From: Pardosa pseudoannulata
Lineage: Eukaryota > Arthropoda > Arachnida > Araneae > Lycosidae
Direction of reading: 5' to 3'
Assembly (NCBI GenBank): GCA_032207245.1
Contig: CM063510.1
Span: 44,489,913 to 44,553,912, forward strand
DNA: 64,000 bases
Shown: one piece after another, positions 14,374-22,740 of the stretch
How positions within the stretch are numbered: the stretch's first letter is position 1
How the letters are laid out: every line of letters starts with the position of its first letter
Program-made: the position numbers and the translations under genes
The notes under the pieces: generated by a model
The model's input: only the letters and a program-made list of their open reading frames with translations
Database searches by the model: none
Told to the model about the DNA's origin: nothing

Positions 14374-15374
14374 AATTTTGAATATTTATCATTTTAAAGG
14401 TGTTATCATACAACCTTATTGAAAGGTCCAAGTACTATTTCTCCAGCATATGATTTGAAATTTTTAATTCTCAATTGAGTGATAATTAATCTTTTATCAG
14501 GGACATCATGAGATAATGTTGCTACAGGAGGAGGTGGTATTACTATGTCCTCAATACCTGCAAGGAAAAGAAATTTCAGTTGTAACTAAGCAAAAAAGGT
14601 GTTAATAATAAGTCTAAAAATATGATTTTCATTACACAATCACTTATAACTGTAAAACGTGAATACACACACTCAAACAAAATAAAGTTCTATAAAAAAT
14701 TTTAAATAAAAACATATACTTGGAAGGTAAAAATATCAATAATTTTATATCAACTCAAAAGTAATATATATTATACACAAATATGCTGAAAATAAGAATT
14801 ATATATACACACACATTTTATTGATGATTAAGTTTTCATAATGATATATCTTTTATTTAAAATTACATAATATACCGAAAATAAGAAGGGAAATATAGTG
14901 TAAAATATAGAAAAATGCAATTACAATTGAGTTTTTAAGAACTATATGGTGCTCCCATAACAAAACGGTCTGCAAATTTTAAGGCATTGCATAGCTAATT
15001 GCTTAACAGGTAAATGCTTCACATTATTAATGAAGCATATAAAAATATCACTTCCTAATAAAAGTAAATAAAAAGGATTTATCTCAATGAGTACAAGTAC
15101 CTATTTAAAAAACTACGCAACTTTTTTAAACAATCTAGCCCAGGCATTTAGTTCACTAATGCCATATAGCATGAATCCCCTTATTATCCAAAACAATACA
15201 GGATTAATAAGGAATGGAAAGCGATTTGAAATTAGAAAAGCTGAACATGGTAGCAAATAATGCTAACACTTTTCCAGCAATTAGTAAATTTCAACAATAC
15301 TTACTAAGAACTCCATGCTCATCTTCATGAAAACCCAAAGCCTCATTAGTAGACTTTGAAGGCAAACTGCTCAT
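164..15374 (-). CDS. SMC4: SMC4, condensin core ATPase subunit (5' part, nine coding exons)
   Basis: SMC4 pairs with SMC2 to form the ATPase and coiled-coil core of condensin, which compacts mitotic chromosomes in the nucleus. Read on the minus strand, nine exons (15374-15305, 14557-14415, 14014-13823, 11471-11298, 7007-6843, 6766-6639, 4988-4848, 3336-3186, 277-164) join in phase without a stop and give 426 residues. Exon 2 ends in the KNFKSYAGE strand that precedes the ATP site. Walker A GPNGSGKSN is at about residues 78-86, followed by the SMC4-typical FVFGYRAKKIRSKK. The Q-loop glutamine is residue 193, and YIEDIIGSNRY leads into the coiled coil from about residue 240. Families run to about 1,300 residues, so roughly two thirds, including hinge, signature and Walker B, lies left of base 1. 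The start ATG has an in-frame upstream extension (see 16455-16501). Confidence 0.93.
425..480 (+). repeat. possible Helentron-like 5' end
   Basis: ATCTCCTATATAATAATAG followed by GTCTTTCCGTCTGTCC looks like the 5' start of Helitron/Helentron families seen in arthropods. No matching 3' end was found nearby. The unit downstream to about 700 is non-coding. Confidence 0.25.
725..835 (+). repeat. tRNA-derived SINE-like fragment
   Basis: TGGGGTAGAGTGTCTGCC resembles a Pol III A box, and AGGTTGATGGTTCTG resembles a degenerate B box about 30 nt further on. It lies downstream of the SMC4 exon region and is unrelated to coding. Confidence 0.3.
1229..1272 (+). repeat. poly(A) tract
   Basis: A run of about 43 A. 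Similar tracts occur at 2825-2857 and 14331-14370, all in SMC4 introns. Some may be tails of retroposed copies, but no body is recognisable. Confidence 0.8.
3186..3336 (-). CDS. SMC4: SMC4 coiled-coil exon
   Basis: Acceptor CTTTAG, donor GTATGC, 151 nt. It encodes ELETHLKECEKYKEEYKKL and HEEIKHIRAKKIKIEN, which align by eye to the arm of vertebrate SMC4 around its DVQVREKLKH segment. Confidence 0.87.
4848..4988 (-). CDS. SMC4: SMC4 coiled-coil exon with an odd donor site
   Basis: Acceptor TTTCAG. 141 nt of heptad-rich code (MTEKELEEVVEGKKQF...). The only GT that keeps frame with the next exon is AG/GTTCTT, a poor 5' splice site. Phase joins correctly on both sides. Confidence 0.82.
5219..5775. 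mobile_element. pogo/Tc1-type MITE in an SMC4 intron
   Basis: Both ends read CAGTAAAAC inward and are flanked by TA (5217-5218 and 5776-5777). The left end continues ACAACAATACTGAAGGGAC and the right end, reversed, CTTTCTACAGCAATACCCG. The 557-bp body is AT-rich and non-coding, so it is a non-autonomous element that would need a transposase in trans. Confidence 0.7.
6639..6766 (-). CDS. SMC4: SMC4 coiled-coil exon
   Basis: Acceptor TTACAG and donor GTATAC. 128 nt, leaving two bases for the next exon. It contains the SMC4-like VEKEKDALEG region, here seen as LIEKEKDDLEGPMNKAIEYL. Confidence 0.88.
6843..7007 (-). CDS. SMC4: SMC4 exon: GEIEAISLMQPKGP to coiled-coil start
   Basis: A 55-codon phase-0 exon between acceptor TCTTAG and donor GTAATA. 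It contains GEIEAISLMQPKGPNEHE and MLEYIEDIIGSNRY, then lysine- and glutamate-rich heptads that begin the N-terminal coiled-coil arm. Confidence 0.94.
7249..7334. repeat. (TA)n microsatellite
   Basis: About 86 bp of uninterrupted TA dinucleotide in the SMC4 intron between the 11298 and 7007 exon boundaries. Confidence 0.95.
9881..10931. mobile_element. non-autonomous piggyBac-like element
   Basis: TTAA (9881-9884) precedes CACCTTAACT, and the reverse complement of the same ten bases ends at 10927, followed by TTAA (10928-10931). TTAA target duplications are diagnostic of piggyBac. The roughly 1.04-kb body lacks a recognisable transposase. It holds a stretch of mixed-composition sequence (about 10,200-10,700) of unknown origin and an AATAAA near the right end. 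Confidence 0.72.
11085..11190 (-). repeat. degenerate tRNA-derived repeat
   Basis: On the minus strand TAGCTCAATTGCC resembles an A box, and GATTGTGAGTCTAAG a degraded B box about 30 nt downstream. It is probably a SINE head and is too decayed to be a tRNA gene. Confidence 0.35.
11298..11471 (-). CDS. SMC4: SMC4 exon ending at the Q-loop
   Basis: A 58-codon phase-0 exon between acceptor TTCCAG and donor GTTAGT. It contains SSYEIIPNTNFVLSRTAF and YGIDLEHSRFLILQ. The last residue is the Q-loop glutamine that senses ATP and magnesium in ABC ATPases. Confidence 0.95.
12093..12149. repeat. 25-bp imperfect inverted repeat (intronic hairpin)
   Basis: Arms 12093-12117 and 12125-12149 pair at 22 of 25 positions around a 7-nt loop. 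All three mismatches are transitions. It lies in the large SMC4 intron, just upstream of the pogo remnant. Confidence 0.7.
12150..12642 (+). pseudogene. pogo/Tigger transposase C-terminal relic and right end
   Basis: Broken plus-strand code resembles the C-terminal tail of pogo/Tigger (CENP-B-like) transposases: an EEENLVTHQKLCQHDAL segment and then KQTSIISFFTKQW, the usual C-terminal motif. The segment ends at 12640 with the inverted end CAGTAGACTTGATTAATCAG read on the minus strand, followed by TA. Stops occur between the segments and the DDE core is absent. Confidence 0.5.
13823..14014 (-). CDS. SMC4: SMC4 exon with Walker A (P-loop)
   Basis: A 64-codon phase-0 exon between acceptor ATATAG and donor GTATGA. 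It starts NFTAVVGPNGSGKSN, the nucleotide-binding P-loop, and continues with FVFGYRAKKIRSKKVGHLIH, which separates SMC4 from SMC1, SMC2 and SMC3. Confidence 0.96.
14415..14557 (-). CDS. SMC4: SMC4 exon: PPPPVATLSH to KNFKSYAGE
   Basis: Acceptor TTGCAG and donor GTTGTA. It encodes residues 24-71, including a proline run, the RLIITQLRIKNFKSYAGE strand and LGPFNK, which directly precede the Walker A exon in SMC4 proteins. The donor is weak (no AAGT after GT), but the phase fits both neighbours. Confidence 0.92.
15305..15374 (-). CDS. SMC4: SMC4 first recognised coding exon
   Basis: The exon itself runs from 15380 after a TATAG acceptor. The ATG at 15374 opens a 23-codon N-terminus (MSSLPSKSTNEALGFH...) ending at donor GTAAGT with one spare base. 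The codons before the ATG (two lysines) are open, so this start is the first methionine of the exon and not proof of the true N-terminus. Confidence 0.75.
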
Positions 15375-15380
15375 TTTCTT

Positions 15381-18300
15381 CTATAAATAAAGCAATATAT
15401 ATACATGAGTGTGTGATAAATTATCATCATTATCACTGATTGAATATAAAATATTTGAGCAATAAATTAAGGAAATTTAAAACAGGCTATCTTAAAACCA
15501 ATACCAATTCATTAAACTAAATCCCTGAATATAATTTTAAATTGATTTTCACCATAAAAGATTAACTCCTTAGCCATTTACACATTAAGTACTTGTCTCC
15601 CTCCCATTAGACAGCTTTATTGATTATTTCTGCTTCTGCTCTAGTCGAGGACAGAATATACTAAGTGTATTATTATTCCATACCAGGCTGAGCCATATGG
15701 AACAACAAAATATGACAATATCCTCTTGAAGCGCATTGTTTCATTAAGCAAAAGCTTATTTGTAATGGAATCATAGAAAACTACAAAGTATATAACTGCT
15801 AATCATATTTTTGGAAAGCTATTTTAATTTTAATATATTTTTTACTTTAATAGTATTATATATTATCTTTGAACATTAAGAATTTAGTACTACTATATAC
15901 CAGTTTACGACATATATTAGATGATACAATCCTTTAAGTTTCTAACAAAATTTTAAATTTTAAAATTAGCATTATTCAGTGACACTACAAAAATATTTTT
16001 AAACAATTATGTGTAAAAGGCATGTTTTTCTTAAATAATACTTTTGCTTAAATAGAGTAAATTATTAGTACCTAATTTGTTAATCTAGAAGATTGATGCC
16101 TATCACTGAACTATTAAAATGTATTATTAATACTTTATCAGCTGTATGTCTCCTGATCTAGATTCATAAGTGCCTTCCCTACTGAATAAAAAGTAGTGGT
16201 ATAGCAAGAGGTAGATGTGGGGATTATAAATCATCCCCCCTCATCAGAATTTGCTGTATTAATTTTCAAAGAAATTGAAACAGGAGAATTTCTCTACCTC
16301 TATGAAAAACTGCTAATTACACCCCTGACAGAAAGTAATATAATAAATACTTTTAGTTTTCCATTCTCATTTAAACACATGGTATATGTATGATACAGCA
16401 CATGGTTAATGTGCACGCTTTACTCAGATTACCTTCTGAAAGAGTCAAACTCACTTGCTTCTTCAGTTAAGAGAAATTGTTGGACAAGCCAATCATTTAT
16501 GCTGCAAAGGCAAAAAAAGAAAAAAAATAGCACAGATTTGTGTGTTATGTTAGTAACTGATTAACTAGTTACCTGCTTTTGACATATTATGTATACAACT
16601 ATTTCTAAATATTTATTTTTAACCCTTTAAATACCACAATTAAAACAGGAAGAGATTGAAAAGGAAACATTAAAACATGTAAGCAGTTAATGAGAAAGGC
16701 TTCGCTGCATAAGGGGCCCCCGTGAATTTGATTCTTTATCTATATTTATCTTCGCCAAGAGTGTGAAGGAACTTAAGGGCTTTTCCAACTGCAATTGTAT
16801 ATAAAATTTTTGTATACAGTTTTAAATATTTTAATACTTATAGTTTGTGCCTTTTATTGCATTTTCATGGTTTTTATAAAGTACTCATATTTTCTGTAAA
16901 ATTACAGTATAATTTAGGAAATTTTAAAAATTGTTCTCCATACGTTTCAAAATTAAAAAAAAAAAAAAATTGGGTACAATTTCTATTTAAATTTTATCTA
17001 TACTGTATTTTTATTTTAAAACTTATACTTTTCATTGATCTTATAGATGCTTATCGCAACTCTCTTAAATGGCATGATGGCACTATTGACACCAAAAAAT
17101 ATTACCAAAACAACAAGGGGACAACCTAAACTGCTTTTTCACCAAGAAAATCTAAAATAATTTCGAAAAATAAGTTTTAATTTATTAATTGCAAAAAGGG
17201 CATTTTTTTCTTTTTCACAGAATATCAAATATTATATCAATGTATCACCACTGCAACTAAGTAAAATATAGCTGTTACACTAAATAACATTTTTCTAAAT
17301 AAATCAATCCTAACATAAAATAACTACTATAAATCTTAATGAAATTGTATGCTTTAAAACAATTGAGTTCATTAAATAAAGGGCAATACTTTTGCACAGT
17401 TTGATTCACTGAATTTTTAAGGTTTTAAAATAGAAACTTTAAAAGTCTATTTGACAAAAACTGCTTGATTAATGCTGTCAATTTCTGTAACAGCAAATTA
17501 ATGAGCAAAATTTTACATATTAAACATTTCACATTAAAATGAATTATTTTAAAGTTATCAAAAAAAAAAAAATAAATAAATAAATAACAATATTCTGACT
17601 TGGCATGACTTTCTTAGTTAAACATTTTGTTTTCTGTTGTGAATGACATGTTTTCAAACAGTGCAAATTCACAGTAAAAAATAAAAAACATTTGGGATTT
17701 ATATTAAACTTGATTATTAATTCTCAGATTTAATTGATGATCAGAAGTATAAATCTTAATGGTAAGCGACAATTATTCACCTATAGTCTTATAAACAAAT
17801 TGACATATAATTTACATATTTTAAAAAATTTAAGAGCTCACTTTAAAATACTGTCAGTATATAATAGCTGCAAAAAGGCACAGAGCGTCCAGAAATTTAC
17901 TGCACAATTCTTTGAAACTGTAAAGAATACAATAAAACCAGTTTTCTGAACGAAAATTTTTTATTTTAAATTTCAAAAACCAGTTTAAGCTGTTATAAAA
18001 GCCTAAACATGGCAGTGAGCTTAGGCGGGAAATATAAATAAACAATATAAGTACTACAGATTACTAAGTGGGTGACACTCGATGTATGTCAAATACAAAA
18101 TATGAATTTCATAACATACTTAAACGATTCACGAATTTTTATTCAAATATTTAAAACTCTTTGTCCATTCTTATTTGTATTTCCTCTTTATTTAATAACT
18201 TAACAATTTTAATACGAGCATTCAGCTGGAAGAATCTTAATCGCTAATCTGAGAAACAACAATTCAAGGCACCACGATCGCTGTTGAGCTTTTCAGCCGG

Positions 18301-18480
18301 TAAAACAGAGCCAACTGCCAACTGCTACAAATAGCAGATCACTGATAACGGCAAATTGACAGATTAGTACCCTGCTTTGTACGCATGCTCAAGGTTTAAA
18401 ATAATATTACTTTAGAAGGGTTAATCATTTTCGTAAAATCTCAAGATAGGTGAAAAAGTAACTCAGTGGGCTTTACTCGC
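15381..18480. other. AT-rich stretch upstream of SMC4, no supported gene except the 47-nt exon
   Basis: I see no coding region here apart from the candidate exon at 16455-16501. ORFs of up to 94 codons are low-complexity F/K/N-rich and cross homopolymers. Around 16190-16330 there is a faint short inverted-terminal structure. The stretch 18240-18380 is richer in CG and may contain the SMC4 transcription start. Confidence 0.5.
16455..16501 (-). other. candidate upstream SMC4 exon (5' UTR or N-terminal coding)
   Basis: A long pyrimidine tract ending TTTGCAG precedes 47 nt that end at GTGAGT, the best splice-site pair upstream of the SMC4 ATG. Joined to the next exon, one frame is open (NDWLVQQFLLTEEAKK and then the annotated M). 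The protein may therefore start further upstream, or the exon may be UTR with a short uORF (MIGLSNNFS). Confidence 0.4.
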
Positions 18481-18500
18481 TATGACTTAAGAATGACAAA

Positions 18501-18520
18501 GACGTCATAATGACGTCATG
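18501..18520. promoter_or_regulatory. paired CRE/ATF-type sites (TGACGTCA)
   Basis: GACGTCATAATGACGTCATG contains one full TGACGTCA palindrome and a second near-complete copy. The location, 3.1 kb upstream of the SMC4 ATG in a locally CG-richer patch, is compatible with a promoter. No initiation site can be seen. Confidence 0.4.
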
Positions 18521-19224
18521 AGTCGCCTACAAGAAAAGTTTAGTACCATATTCAACTGCCGGCCGACTTCAGTCATCCCATCTATATCACTTAGGTGACA
18601 TACAAGTCACCCAGTATTTAGTACGTGACATAACGTATACAATGTATCAGTGAAAAGAAAAATAAAGATGGCAGGATATATAAAAGTGAAAAGGTCGTGA
18701 GAAGCTATTTCCCCGTAGCTGTTTAAAAATTAAAGGTATTTCCTAAGACCTGTACTTTGAAAATATATTATTATATATATAATTTTCAAAGCTTTTGGTA
18801 ACAGTAAATCGATAATTATTTTTAAAAACAACTATGGGCCAGATACTGACTGGAACACTTGTGGACTCAAAGTTGTGTCCACAACTCTCGAAACTTGAGT
18901 TTTGCAACTCAGTTTGGATGCTGACTGGAACGCTTGCAGAGGTCACACACGCTGGTTCACAACTAGGAGTTGTGAAGAGCGGGATTTGTAATATTGATAA
19001 TCGAATGCGTTAAACCAATCACAGTACAGATAGATGAAAATAAACAGATCCATGTGAATGAAAAATATTAATGTTGAAGCCATTGCTGAAATGGCTACTT
19101 ATTTGAGCAGCAACGTTAATATCTATTCAAAAGAGATTTAAATAATTATTACATTGAAAAACTTCGCAGCTAGTGTCTGGTAAGTTGAATAAACTGCCCA
19201 TCTGAAGCAAAAATAGCAACAGAC

Positions 19225-19323
19225 TGGGACAATATTGCAAATTATTTAAAGGCTTGCTGCATGGGATTGGAAAGGAATAAAAACAAGTGGACTGACTTGA
19301 AATACAGAAAAAAAGGCATCTGC
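19225..19323 (+). pseudogene. Myb/SANT-like domain fragment (Harbinger-type relic)
   Basis: One frame reads WDNIANYLKACCMGLERNKN and then KWTDLKYRKK. The W...I...L...KW.DLK spacing is that of the Myb/SANT-like DNA-binding domains in Harbinger-associated and NAIF-like proteins. It stops soon after, and the upstream code is broken. Function is not expected. Confidence 0.35.
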
Positions 19324-20276
19324 TAAGTATGGGGTTAAGTAATAGATTAACCAGCTATCACTTGTAATTTGAATAGTTTGCATTTAGAATTTGAATTCCT
19401 GATTGTTTCAATGCTTTAAATAAATAAATAAAACTCAATATTACTTATGCAATTATTTATACTACATTTTTCCCCAGTTAAATGGATGGAATAATCTGAG
19501 TAAATTTATATCAAATACAGTGCGATAAATATTGGCATTTCACTCAATTTTAATTTTAAAGGATTTAAGACAAAATATTCATAGTATAGTGAATACAAGT
19601 TTGGTGTGAAAAAACAATTAAAGTTTACAATTTTTATTCACATAAATGACTAATTTCATATGTATTAAGCAAAGTCTTCGCATTATGTTGAAAAACTGAT
19701 ATATTTCAGAAATTTATAATTGTATACTTTGGGAGTTTACCTACCTATTAAATAATCGAAGAGCTATTCATTTCTTATTTTGGAGATTTTCTGCACTGTT
19801 CTTTCAAAGAAATGCATCATGTATATTTCCTAGCAATGTTGTATTTGTTGCTAAAATCAAAATGAACAATTTTTAACAAAATGTGTATTTAAAGTATATA
19901 ATATTATTTACTTAACAAAACTAACCATAAAACCTACGTAATGCAAATTTATTAATTGTTGCATAAACTAGTTCTTAAGTATAAATAATTTAAATGGTTA
20001 AAAATTACTGTAAAGAAATCAAGTATATTATCTATTGACATTTAGTCTGGTGAATTCTTTTCAATTCACATAAGATTTTGGAGAATTATCTGATAGTGCA
20101 GAAACTATAGAAAAGTATGCAATCAATAGCAAAAATTACACTTGGAACCTCAATGCTTAATTTATTTTTGTTTTTGTGCAAAAATCTGATCATGTTGTAA
20201 GAAACTTACTTACAATACCATATAAACAGATATACATAAATTGAATAATTTTCTTTTACACAAAAGAAGTTAAAGA

Positions 20277-20278
<2 letters not shown>

Positions 20279-20352
<74 letters not shown>

Positions 20353-20372
20353 GTGTGTGTGTGTATTTATAT
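20279..20372. repeat. (AT)n/(GT)n microsatellite
   Basis: An AT dinucleotide run that passes into a short GT run. Flanks 19,340-21,480 are AT-rich with no gene that I can support. Confidence 0.9.
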
Positions 20373-21479
20373 TTATTTTTTAAACTGCCACTTACTAACT
20401 GTTAGGTTTTTGAATTGCAAACGAATAATTGAGACAGTTATTTAGTTATTTCTTATTTTTAAAATCTTATAAAAATTAGTTATGGATTATGTAATCATAT
20501 TGAAATGTATTTGCATAAAGAATATTAGTACAAATTCACAGCAAGTAAAGTTTTGAAGTTGTTTAAACATATTATTATTTGATATTTTTATACTAACACT
20601 TTAATTTCAATTGTGAATTTAATTCCTTCTGTTAATTTGGTTTAATATATTGTTATATTTTTTCTTTTCAGGTGTGTTTTAAATAAAAGGGACTCATTTG
20701 TAGTTTATTTCCTGAAAATACTTAGGACTCCTGTTCTAAACCCTGAAGTCTAAACATTGCTGTATTTACAAGAAAATGACTTATACAGAAATATATATAT
20801 TATATATTCTTTGGGACAGTTTTCTGTAATTTTGGTGTATGTTTCCATTCATAAAGAGGAATGTATGCAACTGTGAACTCTTTTTTTATGATTAATGTGT
20901 GAATAAAATTGTACATATATATAAATGATGTTTTAAAGAATATTTTTATTATGGTTTGCATAAGCCTTTGCAATAATAAACTTTTGAATATTTTCAAATT
21001 TTCTTAAATAGCTGACAACTCAAAGTGCTTGAGTCATAAAAAAAAAAAAACATAATCATCGATCTCTCTTATCATTTTACCTTTTAATAATTTAGTGAAT
21101 TTGTATTATTTTCCTGTAACATTTTTATGAGTGTTCAAGAACATTTATTAATACTGAAGGTGAAATGCCAAAACAATGCCTAAAAAAATTAGAATTGAAA
21201 AATTTTCATATAATTTACTTTTCAAGAATGCAAGTGGGTTCCTAACAAGCATTTGAAGAAGTAATGTATATTGCACGAAAGAAATTTCTGTGTTATTTTT
21301 ACTTAATTTTTTTTTCTTTTATTGATTTGTTTTTTCAAAGTCAAACTATTTAGACAAATTAAATTCCATTACATTTAGCATTATATGATGTTTATTTAAA
21401 TGAATTAGAAAGAAGTGCCAAACTTATATTCATGACTTTATAATTATAGTATTCATATATTTATAAGTAATATATAGAA

Positions 21480-22065
21480 ATTAACAAATTTAAAATTGTT
21501 ATATTAACTTGAAATTTGAAAACTTTTACATTAAATTGAAAAGTAGCTAAATGAAAATTGAATGGGATGCAAATAATGTCATTATTTATCTAAAGTACTT
21601 AATAGAAATAAATTTATTGAAGAATTTTGGTAAAAGAAAATTTACAAGCTGTTTATTGAGATGAAATAAAAAAAAAATGATCATATCTGTAACCAATAGA
21701 TACTTAAGAATTTTTAATTATAGTCTTATGAATTCATAAGTAACGTGTAAAAATTTACAAATTTCAAGTTAATATTTTAGCTTAAATTGAAAATTTTTGC
21801 ATTAAATAGAAAAGTACCAAAATAGAAATTTAATAAAGTGGGAATTATGTTATCTTGTTCTAAAAGTATAATAGATAATTTAATTTACTTAAATAGTGCT
21901 TTCAATAGAGGAACTATTTATTGGGATTATAAGACCTTTCTTAAAATGATGACATTAAAAGAAATTTTGGCTTGGTTTCAAGCCCTAGAGTTATTTTTTT
22001 TTTTTTTTTTTTTTTTTCAAATTAGAAAATTAATAAGAAAAAATACTGACAAATCATCTCAGTTA
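21480..22065 (-). repeat. dispersed AT-rich repeat, inverted relative to the 47.6-49.5 kb array
   Basis: Reverse-complemented, this stretch matches the unit at 48,760-49,060 (the shared words AAGCTGTTTAT, ATTAAATAGAAAAGTA and AGAAATTTAAT occur in the same order) and, further right, the unit near 47,890-47,960. It is non-coding. It ends exactly where the GACGTC-rich block begins. Confidence 0.6.
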
Positions 22066-22345
22066 ATAACATCCCACACAACCACATAGAGCTTATAGTC
22101 GTCTAATAGAGATCGAAATTCATCTATGACATCCAGGACGTGCTATAGAACTCTATAAGATTAAAAAAATAGATGTCTAATGGTCGTGTGTGATTTTGAC
22201 GTCTGTTAGATATCGAAGACGTATTATGTACATCTATAAGACCTCTAGGTTTTGACCTTTAATAGACGTAGCCTCTAGGGTCAGTGTCTGTACCATATTT
22301 TGATATAGACGTCTTATAGAGCTCTTTTAGATCACCTCCTCCGAA
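22066..22345. repeat. GACGTC/TCTATAAGAC-rich block, copy 1
   Basis: It begins CCACACAACCACATAGAG and contains many degenerate copies of short words such as GACGTCT, TCTATAAGA and GACGT in both orientations, including a BsaHI-like GACGTC core. A related block starts at 49499 with CCCAAACAACACACC. It probably represents the subterminal region of a DNA transposon. The 22,345-22,499 stretch after it is AT-rich and non-coding. Confidence 0.5.
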
Positions 22346-22499
22346 AGCGCCATCTATAGTCTGGTGAACAAACTATTACGCTGTATATTATTATTGAGTA
22401 TGGAGCGTAATCTTCATTTGTTTATAAGTTCCTGTAAGTACTAAATAATAATAATTCACATTGTAAACTGCACACAAATTATATTGTATTTCCTTTTAC

Positions 22500-22729
22500 T
22501 GTGTTGTTACTCTACTCTATTTTAGAATAGTACAATACATGTAGAGTGTAAGAGGCGTAAATGACCAGGCAAGTTACTATTAGCACGCATCTATTTAATT
22601 ATCATTCTAAGCGGCCACGATACAGAACATACATCATATCCTAGTTACGTTACATAGCGCGTTTTCTCAACTAACGGTTTCTCGTATGTCAGTCCGTTAC
22701 GGTTGCCGTCAAGGGTGACTCACACCACA
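22500..22729 (-). repeat. Gypsy 3' LTR
   Basis: On the minus strand it starts TGTGGTGTGAGTCACCC after the polypurine tract AGAAGGGGAGA (22740-22730) and ends ...AACAACACA at 22500. 230 bp, with TG..CA ends. Flanked on the left by the duplication TTTAC. Confidence 0.85.
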
Positions 22730-22740
22730 TCTCCCCTTCT

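Noticed and set aside
16190..16330. short hAT-like MITE
   Set aside because: One end resembles CAGGGGTGTAATTAGC, but the other end matches poorly and there is no 8-bp duplication.
18743..18946. ORF with two VPVSI peptides
   Set aside because: Explained by a short DNA duplication (CTGACTGGAAC) in non-coding sequence; no domain.
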